This document shows positions 15,600 through 25,026 of a stretch of 64,000 bases of DNA, one piece after another. The notes under the pieces were generated by a model. It was not told the origin of the DNA, made no database searches, and saw only the letters and a program-made list of their open reading frames with translations. The stretch spans positions 620,001 to 684,000 of the forward strand of contig NZ_LN909046.1 in NCBI RefSeq assembly GCF_001486585.1, in the 5' to 3' direction. The stretch is from Paenibacillus senegalimassiliensis (GTDB lineage: Bacteria; Bacillota; Bacilli; Paenibacillales; Paenibacillaceae). Every line of letters begins with the position of its first letter. Positions within the stretch are counted from its first letter, which is position 1. The translations under genes and the position numbers were made by a program.

Positions 15600-18215
15600 A
15601 TGGCCGTTAAAAACGAAGTGGCAGCAAAAACTCAACCCACTGCTGAGGACTACATTCAAACTTTGATCAACAAGGGTAAAAAAGCATCTGAGGCATTTAT
15701 GAGCATGAATCAGGAGCAAATTGACAACATTGTACAAGCTATGGCGCTGGCTGGACTTGACAAGCACATGCATCTGGCCAAACTAGCGATCGAAGAAACG
15801 GGCCGTGGTGTTTATGAAGACAAAATCATCAAAAACATGTTTGCTACTGAGTACATCTATCACAGCATCAAGTACGACAAAACGGTAGGCGTCATCGAAG
15901 ACAATGATTTCGACAGCTTCCAGAAGATTGCTGAGCCAGTCGGAATTATTATGGGGATTACCCCGGTAACCAACCCAACGTCAACGACCATCTTTAAGGC
16001 CTTGATTGCCATCAAGACACGCAACCCGATTATCTTCGGCTTCCATCCATCCGCCCAAGCTTGTAGCGCGGAAGCTGCTAAAATATTGCTTGAAGCTGCG
16101 GTGAAGCATGGCGCTCCTGCAGATTGCATTCAATGGATCGAAAATCCGTCGATGGACCGTACTAATGCTTTGATGAATCATCCTGATGTAGCCTGTATCT
16201 TGGCAACCGGGGGTTCTGCAATGGTGAAGGCAGCATATAGCTGCGGCAAACCGGCGCTTGGCGTAGGTCCTGGTAACGTGCCTTGCTTCATTGAGAAGAG
16301 TGCCGATATCAATCAAGCGGTTAACGACCTGATCCTTTCCAAAACATTCGATAACGGTATGATCTGTGCTTCCGAACAAGCGGTTATTATTGAAGAGCCT
16401 ATCTTTGATCAAGTGAAGAAGAGAATGATCGCTAACGGCTGTTACTTCGTAAATAAGGATGAGGCAGCTAAATTGACTGCAGGCGCTATCATTGCTGAGA
16501 AATGTGCTGTTAACCCGGCCATCGTTGGGCAACCAGCCAGCAAAATTGCCGAAATGTGCGGAATAGACGTACCAGCAGGCACTAAAATTCTCGTAGCTGA
16601 AATCGAAGGCGTGGGAACAAAATTCCCGCTGTCTGCCGAGAAGTTGAGCCCCGTGCTGGCTTGCTACAAAGTGAAAAATGCTGAGCAAGGTATCGAACGC
16701 GCACTTGAAATCGTTCATTTTGGAGGTATGGGTCACTCTTCGGTCATTCATTCGAATAACGAAGACATCATTCAAAGCTTCTCGGATCAGATGCCAACCT
16801 GCCGGATCTTGGTCAATCAGCCTTCCTCGCAAGGCGGTATCGGTGACATCTACAACTCGAACCTGCCGTCGCTGACACTGGGCTGCGGATCTTACGGACG
16901 CAACTCGACATCGTCGAACGTTACAGCCGTCAATCTGATCAATGTGAAAAGGGTGAATCGTCGTACCGTGAATATGCAATGGTTTAAAGTGCCAAGCAAA
17001 ATTTACTTTGAGAAGAACTCGACTCAGTATCTTGCCAAAATGCCGGACATCTCGCGTGTATTGATTGTCACTGACCCAATGATGGTGAAGCTCGGATATG
17101 TAGAAAGACTGGAGCACTACCTGCGTCAACGTCAAACGCCAGTCGCAATTGAAGTATTCTCTGAGGTGGAGCCTGATCCATCGACAACAACGGTAGAACG
17201 CGGTACTGAAATGATGGCAAGATTCCAACCGGACTGCATTATTGCTCTCGGCGGCGGTTCCCCAATGGATGCTGCCAAAGGAATGTGGCTGTTCTACGAA
17301 TATCCGGATGAAGACTTCTTCAATTTGAAGCAAAAATTCCTGGATATCCGTAAACGTCTTTACAAGTATCCAAAGCTGGGACGCAAAGCTAAGTTTGTAG
17401 CGATTCCTACAACATCCGGTACAGGTTCCGAAGTAACTTCGTTCGCTGTAATTACCGATAAAATTAATGGCAACACCAAATATCCTTTGGCTGACTATGA
17501 GCTGACACCAGATGTGGCTATCATCGACCCTGTATTTGTCTATAGCTTGCCGAAAACAGCCGTTGCTGATACAGGAATGGACGTACTGACACATGCTATT
17601 GAAGCTTACGTGTCTGTAATGGCTAATGACTATACGGACGGCCTGGCCATCAAGGCGATTCAACTGGTGTTTGAATATCTGGAGCAATCGGCCTTGACCG
17701 GAGATAAGCTGGCTCGCGAAAAAATGCATAATGCTTCGACTATTGCCGGGATGGCCTTCTCGAATGCATTCCTGGGTATTAACCACAGCTTGGCGCATAA
17801 ATGGGGCGGACAATATCATACGGCTCATGGACGCACGAATGCGATTCTGCTGCCGCATGTCATTCGCTACAATGCCAAGAAGCCAACTAAGTTTGCCGCT
17901 TGGCCTAAGTACACCAACTTTATCGCTGACGAGCGTTATGCAGAGATCGCCCGCATTCTGGGCTTGCCTGCCCGGACTACGGAAGAGGGCGTTAAGAGCC
18001 TGATCAAAGCTATCCGCGATCTGAACAGCAAGTTGGGCATTCCTGAGACTTTCGAAGAGCTTGGATTTGATCCGAAGGATTTTGAATCACGTGTTGACTA
18101 CCTGGCAGACCGTGCATTTGAAGACCAATGTACAACAGCTAACCCTAAGCTGCCACTCGTAACTGAACTGGCTGAAGTCTACCGCGATGCCTTCTACGGA
18201 AGATTTGAAAAATAA
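15600..18215 (+). CDS. adhE: Bifunctional acetaldehyde-CoA/alcohol dehydrogenase AdhE
   Basis: An 871-residue fusion that converts acetyl-CoA to ethanol in two NADH-consuming steps, restoring NAD during fermentation. The N-terminal aldehyde dehydrogenase half (about 1-440) has catalytic C256 in GMICASEQ. The C-terminal iron-dependent alcohol dehydrogenase half (about 450-871) has the NAD motif [12 protein letters not shown] and the iron-ligand region [25 protein letters not shown] and [14 protein letters not shown] 15600 has AGGAGG nine bases upstream, which beats an in-frame ATG at 15591. The Fnr boxes upstream and pflB downstream support anaerobic expression. Confidence 0.97.
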   Translation: MAVKNEVAAKTQPTAEDYIQTLINKGKKASEAFMSMNQEQIDNIVQAMALAGLDKHMHLAKLAIEETGRGVYEDKIIKNMFATEYIYHSIKYDKTVGVIEDNDFDSFQKIAEPVGIIMGITPVTNPTSTTIFKALIAIKTRNPIIFGFHPSAQACSAEAAKILLEAAVKHGAPADCIQWIENPSMDRTNALMNHPDVACILATGGSAMVKAAYSCGKPALGVGPGNVPCFIEKSADINQAVNDLILSKTFDNGMICASEQAVIIEEPIFDQVKKRMIANGCYFVNKDEAAKLTAGAIIAEKCAVNPAIVGQPASKIAEMCGIDVPAGTKILVAEIEGVGTKFPLSAEKLSPVLACYKVKNAEQGIERALEIVHFGGMGHSSVIHSNNEDIIQSFSDQMPTCRILVNQPSSQGGIGDIYNSNLPSLTLGCGSYGRNSTSSNVTAVNLINVKRVNRRTVNMQWFKVPSKIYFEKNSTQYLAKMPDISRVLIVTDPMMVKLGYVERLEHYLRQRQTPVAIEVFSEVEPDPSTTTVERGTEMMARFQPDCIIALGGGSPMDAAKGMWLFYEYPDEDFFNLKQKFLDIRKRLYKYPKLGRKAKFVAIPTTSGTGSEVTSFAVITDKINGNTKYPLADYELTPDVAIIDPVFVYSLPKTAVADTGMDVLTHAIEAYVSVMANDYTDGLAIKAIQLVFEYLEQSALTGDKLAREKMHNASTIAGMAFSNAFLGINHSLAHKWGGQYHTAHGRTNAILLPHVIRYNAKKPTKFAAWPKYTNFIADERYAEIARILGLPARTTEEGVKSLIKAIRDLNSKLGIPETFEELGFDPKDFESRVDYLADRAFEDQCTTANPKLPLVTELAEVYRDAFYGRFEK

Positions 18216-18236
18216 GTGAACAGAGCTGTCTAAAAA

Positions 18237-18271
18237 CGTGACAAATATCACTTGATGTGATATTTGTCACA
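18237..18271 (+). promoter_or_regulatory. Paired Fnr boxes forming a 14-bp inverted repeat; also a possible adhE terminator
   Basis: CGTGA-CAAATA-TCACT (18237-18252) and TGTGA-TATTTG-TCACA (18256-18271) are two tandem boxes that are also reverse complements. GTGACAAATATCAC at 18238-18251 pairs perfectly with 18257-18270 around a TTGAT loop. In RNA this is a 14-base-pair hairpin followed by AATCTTTTAT, only 21 bases after the adhE stop. The second box is centred 41.5 bases before a predicted pflB start site at 18305. Confidence 0.65.
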
Positions 18272-18292
18272 ATCTTTTATAGGTAGTTAAGC

Positions 18293-18298
18293 TATGAT
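18293..18298 (+). promoter_or_regulatory. -10 element of the pflB promoter
   Basis: TATGAT placed so that the upstream Fnr box centre falls at -41.5; the predicted start site is about 18305, giving a 160-base leader. Confidence 0.5.
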
Positions 18299-18310
18299 TA
18301 CATTATAAAT

Positions 18311-18436
18311 GATCCCTCATAGATTTATGACGGACTGACCCGGAAGTGATATCCGGGCGCAATTTTTATAAAAGTTGTGAAAAGTATCACAAATTTTAAG
18401 GGATCATGAGGCGCGGAATAAATCCTTCAGTCCGCG
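18311..18436 (+). promoter_or_regulatory. Structured pflB leader with mutually exclusive helices
   Basis: Three helices compete. GATCCC (18311-18316) pairs with GGGATC (18400-18405), and CGCGGA (18412-18417) with TCCGCG (18431-18436). Alternatively CGGACTGA (18331-18338) pairs with TCAGTCCG (18427-18434), which excludes the other two. A local hairpin CCCGGA/TCCGGG (18339-18357) is compatible with both. No known riboswitch core was recognised. Confidence 0.4.
18375..18392 (+). promoter_or_regulatory. Proximal Fnr box upstream of pflB
   Basis: TTGTGA-AAAGTA-TCACAA, perfect half-sites. It lies downstream of the predicted main start site, so it either serves a second promoter closer to pflB or adds repression. 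Confidence 0.6.
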
Positions 18437-18464
18437 ACCACTATATAATATGGAGGGAATAAAG

Positions 18465-20726
18465 ATGTCGGTGATCGAAAAAGAAGTTAAAAATGAGCAA
18501 GTCGCATGGAGAGGGTTTAAACCCGGCAAGTGGATGAATGAAGTAAATACGAAAGATTTCATTGACACGAACATTACGCCTTACCATGGGGACGAAGCTT
18601 TCTTGCAAGGCGCAACTGCCAACACGAAAGCACTGTGGGATATCGTATCGAGCTTGTCCAAGCAAGAAAGAGATGCTGGCGGTGTACTGGATGTTGACGT
18701 AAATACGCCTTCGACCATTACTTCCCATGCACCTGGATACCTTGATCAAGCGAAAGAGCAAATCGTTGGTGTTCAAGGTTCTGCTCCGTTCCAACGGACG
18801 ATTCGTCCGAACGGTGGGGTCCGGATGGTTATTACAGCTTGTAAAGCTTACGGCTTCGAGCTTCCGGAAGAAATTGTAGACCTCTACACTAATGTTCGCA
18901 AAACACATAACCAAGGCGTTTTCGACGCTTATACTGCAGATATGAGAAATGCCCGTCATACAGGGATTATCACAGGCTTGCCTGATGCTTACGGCCGTGG
19001 CCGCATCATTGGTGACTATCGCCGCGTATCTCTTTACGGCGTAGACTTCCTGATTGAGCAAAAGAAACAAGAACTTAAAGAGCTTGAAGTAGACGTAATG
19101 AACGAAGCAGTCATTCGCCAACGTGAAGAACTGTCCGAGCAAATTCGTGCTCTGGGTGAGTTGAAGCAACTGGGTGAAATGTACGGATTCGATATCTCCA
19201 GACCAGCTAACAATGCGAAGGAAGCTTTCCAATGGCTGTACTTCGGCTACCTGGCTGCCGTTAAAGAACAAGATGGTGCTGCAATGTCCCTTGGACGGGT
19301 ATCTTCGTTCCTTGACGCTTACATTGAACGCGACTTGGCTGAAGGCGTATTGACTGAAGAATCAGCTCAAGAACTGGTTGACCACTTCGTTATGAAATTG
19401 CGTATCGTCAAATTCTTGAGAACTCCAGAATATAACGAGCTTTACAGTGGTGACCCTACTTGGGTAACTGAATCCATCGGCGGGATGTCCGTACAAGGCG
19501 TGACCCGTGTAACTAAGAACAGCTTCCGCTTCCTGCACACACTTGACAACCTGGGAGCTGCTCCAGAACCTAACCTTACGGTTCTCTGGTCTGAACAATT
19601 GCCAGAAGCTTTCAAGAAATATTGCGCTAAAGTATCGATCGAAACCAGCTCGATTCAATACGAAAATGACGATCTGATGCGTCCGGTATACGGCGATGAC
19701 TATGGTATTGCCTGCTGCGTATCCGCTATGAGAATCGGTAAACAAATGCAATTCTTCGGCGCTCGTGCGAACCTGGCAAAATGTCTGTTGTACGCTATCA
19801 ACGGTGGTAAAGACGAAAGATACGGCTCGCAAGTAGCTCCAGAATATCCAGCCGTTACTTCCGAATACCTTGACTATGATGAAGTCATGAAACGTTTTGT
19901 CCCAATGATGGAATGGTTGTCTAAGCTGTATGTCAATACGCTGAATGTCATTCACTTCATGCATGACAAATACAACTACGAACGCATCGAAATGGCGCTG
20001 CATGATCGCGACATTCTGCGTACTATGGCTTGCGGTATCGCTGGACTGTCGGTTGTAGCCGACTCCCTGAGCGCGATCAAATATGCCAAAGTTAAACCAA
20101 TCCGTAACGAAAACGGAATCGCTGTTGACTTCGAAATTGAAGGCGAATATCCTTGCTACGGTAACAACGACGACCGCGTTGACAAGATTGCCGCTGATCT
20201 GGTTGAGAAATTCATGGGCATGATTCGCAAACATCCAACGTACCGTGATGCTATGCCAACACAATCGATCTTGACAATTACATCCAACGTTGTTTATGGT
20301 AAGAAGACAGGAACTACACCAGATGGACGTAAAGCGGGCGAACCGTTTGCTCCTGGTGCTAACCCAATGCACGGCCGCGACAAGAAGGGTGCACTTGCTT
20401 CCCTGAACTCTGTTGCAAAACTGCCTTACGAGCACAGTCTGGATGGCATTTCGAACACCTTCTCCATCGTACCAAAAGCACTGGGTAAAGATGACGTTTC
20501 TCGTAAATCGAACCTCGTATCGATGATGGACGGATACTTCGGTAGCCATGCGCATCATCTGAACGTCAACGTGTTCAACCGTGAGCAATTGCTCGACGCA
20601 ATGGATCATCCTGAGAACTACCCGCAATTGACAATCCGTGTCTCGGGTTATGCGGTTAACTTCATCAAGCTGACTCGCGAACAACAATTGGATGTTGTAA
20701 ATCGTACATTCCACGGTAAAATGTAA
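18465..20726 (+). CDS. pflB: Formate C-acetyltransferase (pyruvate formate-lyase) PflB
   Basis: A 753-residue glycyl radical enzyme splitting pyruvate with CoA into acetyl-CoA and formate under anaerobic conditions. The paired active-site cysteines are C417 and C418 ([10 protein letters not shown]), and the glycyl radical site is G728 in RVSGYAVNF near the C-terminus. The N-terminal [13 protein letters not shown] segment is typical. ATG 18465 has GGAGGG at 18452-18457; the in-frame ATG at 18450 overlaps that site. Its activase gene follows. Codon use is strongly biased, consistent with high expression. Confidence 0.98.
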   Translation: MSVIEKEVKNEQVAWRGFKPGKWMNEVNTKDFIDTNITPYHGDEAFLQGATANTKALWDIVSSLSKQERDAGGVLDVDVNTPSTITSHAPGYLDQAKEQIVGVQGSAPFQRTIRPNGGVRMVITACKAYGFELPEEIVDLYTNVRKTHNQGVFDAYTADMRNARHTGIITGLPDAYGRGRIIGDYRRVSLYGVDFLIEQKKQELKELEVDVMNEAVIRQREELSEQIRALGELKQLGEMYGFDISRPANNAKEAFQWLYFGYLAAVKEQDGAAMSLGRVSSFLDAYIERDLAEGVLTEESAQELVDHFVMKLRIVKFLRTPEYNELYSGDPTWVTESIGGMSVQGVTRVTKNSFRFLHTLDNLGAAPEPNLTVLWSEQLPEAFKKYCAKVSIETSSIQYENDDLMRPVYGDDYGIACCVSAMRIGKQMQFFGARANLAKCLLYAINGGKDERYGSQVAPEYPAVTSEYLDYDEVMKRFVPMMEWLSKLYVNTLNVIHFMHDKYNYERIEMALHDRDILRTMACGIAGLSVVADSLSAIKYAKVKPIRNENGIAVDFEIEGEYPCYGNNDDRVDKIAADLVEKFMGMIRKHPTYRDAMPTQSILTITSNVVYGKKTGTTPDGRKAGEPFAPGANPMHGRDKKGALASLNSVAKLPYEHSLDGISNTFSIVPKALGKDDVSRKSNLVSMMDGYFGSHAHHLNVNVFNREQLLDAMDHPENYPQLTIRVSGYAVNFIKLTREQQLDVVNRTFHGKM

Positions 20727-20770
20727 GTAACCTGTCTGTTGACAGGCAGTTAAATAGTTCAAATAAAGGG

Positions 20771-20805
20771 ATGAGGAGAATGGCCGGGCGTGCCTTTCTC
20801 CTCAT
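20771..20805 (+). terminator. Hairpin between pflB and pflA
   Basis: ATGAGGAGAA / TTCTCCTCAT ten-base-pair stem, with a smaller GGC/GCC stem in the loop and only TTTGCTTATTG following. It may lower pflA expression relative to pflB rather than stop transcription fully. Confidence 0.5.
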
Positions 20806-20845
20806 TTGCTTATTGTTTGAATGATTATGGAGAGGGTGACGGAGA

Positions 20846-21586
20846 ATGCTCAAAGGTCGAATACATTCATTGGAGACATTCGGAACGGTAGATGGGCCAG
20901 GGATTCGTTTCGTGCTCTTTATGCAGGGCTGCTTGTTGCAATGCCAATACTGTCATAATCCGGATACGTGGAGCCTGACCGAAGGCACCGAAATGACCGT
21001 TGAAGAAGTATTGGCGGAGATCGAGCCTTATTTGAATTATTATCGTACTTCCGGTGGTGGACTCACGGTTTCTGGAGGCGAGGCCACGTTACAGGCCCCC
21101 TTCGTCACGGAATTGTTCCGGGAAGTGAAGAAGCGCTGGAATCTGCATACTACACTGGACACCAATGGCTATAATGATGGGGACAAGATTAAAGATTTAC
21201 TTGATGTGACTGACCTGGTGCTGCTGGATTTGAAGCATATTGATAATGAGAAGCACATCAAGCTGACGGGTAAGCCCAATGACCGGATGTTGAAAATGGC
21301 ACATTGGTTGTCAGATCACGACCATCACATGTGGATTCGTCATGTATACGTGCCTGGTATTCATGATGACGAGCAGGATTTGCTTGCGCTTGGACATTTT
21401 ATTGGAAGTCTTCGTGGTGTGGACAAATTTGAAATTTTGCCTTACCACCAAATGGGCGTATACAAGTGGCAGGAATTAGGTTGGGATTACCCTCTTGAAG
21501 GAGTACCTTCTCCTACGGATGAAGAAGTGGAACGTGCTTACCGACTGATTCATGAAGGGGAGCAACAAGCCGCAATTAACAAATAA
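20846..21586 (+). CDS. pflA: Pyruvate formate-lyase activating enzyme PflA
   Basis: A 246-residue radical SAM protein that installs the glycyl radical on PflB. The [4Fe-4S] ligands are in GCLLQCQYCHN (CxxxCxxC), and the TSGGGLTVSGGEATLQ and LDTNGY segments are the SAM-binding motifs of the activase family. It lacks the extra ferredoxin-type cluster inserts of the larger glycyl radical activases, which fits PflA. Follows pflB by 119 bases with an intervening hairpin; probably part of the same Fnr-controlled unit. Confidence 0.96.
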   Translation: MLKGRIHSLETFGTVDGPGIRFVLFMQGCLLQCQYCHNPDTWSLTEGTEMTVEEVLAEIEPYLNYYRTSGGGLTVSGGEATLQAPFVTELFREVKKRWNLHTTLDTNGYNDGDKIKDLLDVTDLVLLDLKHIDNEKHIKLTGKPNDRMLKMAHWLSDHDHHMWIRHVYVPGIHDDEQDLLALGHFIGSLRGVDKFEILPYHQMGVYKWQELGWDYPLEGVPSPTDEEVERAYRLIHEGEQQAAINK

Positions 21587-21628
21587 ATGCGTTATATTTC
21601 CTGACATAAAACTATATATTTTTAGACC

Positions 21629-21678
21629 AGACGGTTAGACCTTTCATTTACATGTTAGGTTTAACCGTTTTCATTTTG
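21629..21678 (+). terminator. Terminator after pflA
   Basis: ACGGTTAGACCT / AGGTTTAACCGT hairpin with TTTTCATTTT following. Confidence 0.75.
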
Positions 21679-21720
21679 CATTTTAGATGATATTATCCCC
21701 TTAATAGAAAAATGTCCTCC

Positions 21721-21749
21721 TTACCAAAGGCGCTTCCGCTTCCTATAAT
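21721..21749 (+). promoter_or_regulatory. Promoter of the sugar transport unit
   Basis: TTACCA at 21721-21726 and TATAAT at 21744-21749, spaced 17 bases; start codon 47 bases further on. Confidence 0.5.
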
Positions 21750-21795
21750 GAGGGTGTATTACAATATATTGTTCTTTTGAGGAGGGTCTAGAAAC

Positions 21796-23184
21796 ATGAA
21801 GAAGAGTTTGGTGCTGCTGCTGTCTCTTGTTTTCATCGCATCCGCGATTTTGGCGGGCTGTGGAAACTCTGGAAACAAAGCGAATAATACTCCTGCAAAC
21901 GAAGGCCAGGGGACGACGAACAACAGCGGGGCGGGTGAGAACCAGGCAAAGGATGATCCGTTCGAAATTACGATTCGCCACACACAAGTAGGGGAATCCA
22001 AGAAATTCCGCTTAGCGATGCTTGAAGATGTTGTGAAGCAGACGGAAGCGGCTGTACCTGGCTTAACGATCAAGCTGGATGCAGTGGATTCCGAAGTTAA
22101 CCGTAAGGAAAAGCTGCGCGGTGAAATGGCTGCTGGTAAACCACCGGAAGTGTTCGATGTATTCGGTAGCCCGGATGCAGCGCTCTACGCCAAGGAAGGC
22201 TTGATGTTGGACCTCACGCCAATTATCGAAGAATTGGGCATTAAGGATACATTTACGACGCTGGACCCTTTTACTAATGAAGGCAAGGTTTATGGCTTAC
22301 CGATCGGTGGATCGATTGAAGGCTATTTCTATAATAAAGAATACTTCGAACAAAAAGGCTTGACCGTTCCGAAAACGTTAAGCGAGCTGGAACAAATTGC
22401 CGAGAAGATTAAGGCTGATGGCAAAATTCCTTTCGCACAATCGTCCAAGGATGCATGGATTCCGTTAATGACTACTAACAACCTGTGGTCTTATTATGCC
22501 GGACCGGAAATTACTTATGGCTTCAAGACAGGACAAACGAAATGGACGGACGATAGCATGGTTCAGGCTATTGCCAAACATAAGGAATGGGTAGAAAAGG
22601 GCTATTACAAGAAAGGCGAACTGGGCTTTGAATACGCCGATATGAGAAACCAGATCATTACAGGGGAAGCCATTATTATGATGGACGGTTCCTGGGCTAA
22701 CTCGGTGTTCCGCGATCCGGAGCAAGCTGGTGATATGGTAGGCAAGATTGGTTATTTCAATATGCCTCCAGTTAACGCAGGAGACCCTGTTGTAGTCATG
22801 CAAGATGCTAACAACGGGTACGGATTCTCAAATGCCGTGTCAGAAGATCCGCGTAAGCTTGCAGCAGTTAAGGAATTCATCAAAAATATGTGGACCGAAG
22901 AAATGCAATTGCGTGGACTGAAGGAAGATGGCGTGTTGCCAGCAATGAAGATGGATCTCGAGCAAATGAAGACCGCATCGGATGATCCGCTCATGCAGGA
23001 TATCTTCAAGGGTGTCAGTGAAATCAGCACCTCCTTCCCAGCATTTGATGCTCTGGTGCAAGCCGAAGTGAATACAGCGCTTAGCATGGGTATTCAACAA
23101 ATCATCGGCGGTGAAATCGAGCCGGCCAAGATGCTGGAGAATGTGCAAGCAGCTCAAGAAGCTGCCAATGCGGCAGGGGAATAA
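21796..23184 (+). CDS. Sugar ABC transporter substrate-binding lipoprotein
   Basis: A 462-residue extracellular solute-binding protein of the family 1 (CUT1) type. It has a lipoprotein signal peptide with the lipobox LAGC (lipidated cysteine at about residue 22), then a low-complexity Asn/Gly linker before the globular domain. Motifs such as FDVFGSPDAALYAKEGLMLDLTP and GYFYNKEYFEQKGL are typical of sugar binders. It heads a unit with two permeases, a sensor kinase with its regulator and a GH3 glycosidase, so an oligosaccharide or amino sugar is the likely ligand; the actual sugar is unknown. Confidence 0.92.
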   Translation: MKKSLVLLLSLVFIASAILAGCGNSGNKANNTPANEGQGTTNNSGAGENQAKDDPFEITIRHTQVGESKKFRLAMLEDVVKQTEAAVPGLTIKLDAVDSEVNRKEKLRGEMAAGKPPEVFDVFGSPDAALYAKEGLMLDLTPIIEELGIKDTFTTLDPFTNEGKVYGLPIGGSIEGYFYNKEYFEQKGLTVPKTLSELEQIAEKIKADGKIPFAQSSKDAWIPLMTTNNLWSYYAGPEITYGFKTGQTKWTDDSMVQAIAKHKEWVEKGYYKKGELGFEYADMRNQIITGEAIIMMDGSWANSVFRDPEQAGDMVGKIGYFNMPPVNAGDPVVVMQDANNGYGFSNAVSEDPRKLAAVKEFIKNMWTEEMQLRGLKEDGVLPAMKMDLEQMKTASDDPLMQDIFKGVSEISTSFPAFDALVQAEVNTALSMGIQQIIGGEIEPAKMLENVQAAQEAANAAGE

Positions 23185-23208
23185 AGTAATTACATTGATG
23201 AATTGAAG

Positions 23209-23246
23209 CGAGGGCGTCGCCTGCCACAAGCGGGGGCGCCCTTACT
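23209..23246 (+). terminator. Hairpin between the binding protein gene and the permease genes
   Basis: AGGGCG and CGCCCT arms flank an 18-20 base loop with weak T content after it. Such hairpins often keep the binding protein at higher level than the permeases. Confidence 0.45.
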
Positions 23247-23267
23247 TCCAACCACGGAGGTTATGGC

Positions 23268-24152
23268 ATGAACAAAGCGCTCAGGAACCCGTTAATTTAT
23301 AGCTTGTTTGTTCTTCCGGCATTTATATTGTTTCTGGCATTTTTCATTTATCCGATATTTACGGCAATTAATAACGGCTTCACCAGTTGGAATGGGATCT
23401 CCAAGAACGTCACCTACATTGGCCTGGACAATTACGTCATGGCTTTTCAAGATGTAGCCTTCTGGAAGTCGGTGCGCAATAATGTTTATTTCATTTTATT
23501 TTCTTGCTTAATTCAGGTGCCCTTGATTATTTTCTTCTCCTTGCTGATTGCTAATGTGAAGAAATTCAAAGGCTTATATAAGACGGCTGTGTTTATGCCA
23601 TCCATTATGTCTACGGCGGTTATCGGTATTTTATGGGGGTTTATTTACAACCCCGATTTTGGCTTGATGAATGAAGTGCTTGGCATTTTTGGTATTTCTC
23701 CGATCTATTGGCTTTCCGACAAGAATTGGGCTATGATCGCCATTCTGATTACAAACGCCTGGCAATGGACCGGATTTTATATCGTAATGGTACTGGCGGC
23801 GATCTTATCCATTCCACGGGAACTGGATGAAGCGGCAGCCATTGATGGAGCCAATGGTATCCAGCGGGCTTGGAAAATAACAATACCACTGATTATGCCA
23901 ATCATCTCGGTGGTCATTATGCTGTCCATGGCTGGAGCGATGAAAGCAGCGGATATCGTATTGGTTATGACCAAGGGGGGACCGGCAGGTTCCACGGATG
24001 TCATGGCGACCTATATGATCAGGTATGCTATCACAAGCTTCCGGCATGGCTTCGGCAATGCGATTGCTGTGCTGATCTTCTTATTCACCATCATTATTAC
24101 CGTAGTGTATCAGGTGGTTGTGGCACGACGGACGGAAAGGATTGAATACTGA
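23268..24152 (+). CDS. Sugar ABC transporter permease (MalF/UgpA type)
   Basis: A 294-residue inner membrane permease with six predicted membrane segments. The EAA loop that contacts the ATPase is visible as ELDEAAAIDGANGIQRAWKIT. Its stop codon overlaps the start of the next permease by one base (TGATG), indicating translational coupling. No ATP-binding subunit is encoded nearby, so a shared MsmX/UgpC-type ATPase from elsewhere is probably used. Confidence 0.93.
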   Translation: MNKALRNPLIYSLFVLPAFILFLAFFIYPIFTAINNGFTSWNGISKNVTYIGLDNYVMAFQDVAFWKSVRNNVYFILFSCLIQVPLIIFFSLLIANVKKFKGLYKTAVFMPSIMSTAVIGILWGFIYNPDFGLMNEVLGIFGISPIYWLSDKNWAMIAILITNAWQWTGFYIVMVLAAILSIPRELDEAAAIDGANGIQRAWKITIPLIMPIISVVIMLSMAGAMKAADIVLVMTKGGPAGSTDVMATYMIRYAITSFRHGFGNAIAVLIFLFTIIITVVYQVVVARRTERIEY

Positions 24153-24979
24153 TGAGAGCGCTGAAGAAGACAATCCCGCATCTATTTCTGATGGCTTATT
24201 TACTCGTTATTCTCTATCCTTTTCTGTTTGTGCTATTCTCGTCAGTCAAGACAAATAACCAGGCGATTGCCTCCAATCCGTTTGGCTTGCCCTCGTCCAT
24301 TATTTTTGATAATTACGTTAATGCGTGGGTGAACGCGCGAATCAGCACCTACTTTTTTAACAGTTTATATATTGGGGTATTATCCGCATGTCTGTCGATC
24401 TTGCTGGCGGCGATGCTGGCGTTCGCAGTCACAAGAATGCGGTATGGCCGAATCAGTGCCATCGTCTTCCAACTTGTATTGCTTGGGATGCTGATTCCGA
24501 ACAATTCCTTGCTTTTACCAATTTACGGCATTATGAGCAAGCTGGGCGTGCTGGATACGCATATGGCACTGATATTGCCTTATGTGGCGAACGCCATCCC
24601 TTTCTCTGTGATTATACTGGCGGCCTTTATGCGCTCCATTCCCGGCGAGATCGAGGAGGCAGCCGTCATGGATGGGCTTGGCTCGGCAGGGGTGTTTGTC
24701 CGTATCATGATTCCACTCACGGTTCCAGCGATTGTCACGGTGTTTATCATTAATTTCCTGGGCAACTGGAATGAATTCCTGCTGGCCAATTATTTTCTGT
24801 CCGATGATGAGCTACGTACGCTCCCGGTCGGTATGGTCGGCTTCCGGGATGCTTACAACACCAACTATGCCCAAATGTCTGCGGGAATCGTCTTTAGCGT
24901 GGTCCCGGTCATGGTGATCTACGCGATATTGCAAGAAAAAATTATTGAAGGTGTGACGGCGGGCAGCGTAAAAGGGTAG
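24152..24979 (+). CDS. Sugar ABC transporter permease (MalG/UgpE type)
   Basis: A 275-residue partner permease with six membrane segments and its EAA loop in EIEEAAVMDGLGSAGVFVRIM. Start overlaps the preceding gene by one base. With the other permease it forms the membrane channel of the CUT1 importer. The sensor kinase gene begins 47 bases downstream, so the regulatory genes may be on the same transcript. Confidence 0.93.
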   Translation: MRALKKTIPHLFLMAYLLVILYPFLFVLFSSVKTNNQAIASNPFGLPSSIIFDNYVNAWVNARISTYFFNSLYIGVLSACLSILLAAMLAFAVTRMRYGRISAIVFQLVLLGMLIPNNSLLLPIYGIMSKLGVLDTHMALILPYVANAIPFSVIILAAFMRSIPGEIEEAAVMDGLGSAGVFVRIMIPLTVPAIVTVFIINFLGNWNEFLLANYFLSDDELRTLPVGMVGFRDAYNTNYAQMSAGIVFSVVPVMVIYAILQEKIIEGVTAGSVKG

Positions 24980-25026
24980 CGGCATCGTGGTAAAATGGAG
25001 TTACAACCTATGGGGAGCTGCTGCCA

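Noticed and set aside
15981-17858. Open frame of 625 codons on the minus strand opposite adhE
   Set aside because: It lies wholly opposite a strongly conserved gene with highly biased codons. The translation is rich in Cys, His and Arg with no recognisable motif, and no binding site is placed before it. It is a shadow of adhE.
18305-18464. ZTP riboswitch (once called the pfl motif) in the pflB leader
   Set aside because: GACTGACCCGG and TCCGGGC look faintly similar, but the conserved 3' CCGCCTGGGC-type pseudoknot strand and its expected arrangement are not present.
19362-20762. Open frame of 466 codons on the minus strand opposite pflB
   Set aside because: Same reason: it mirrors the codon bias of pflB and has no protein-like motif.
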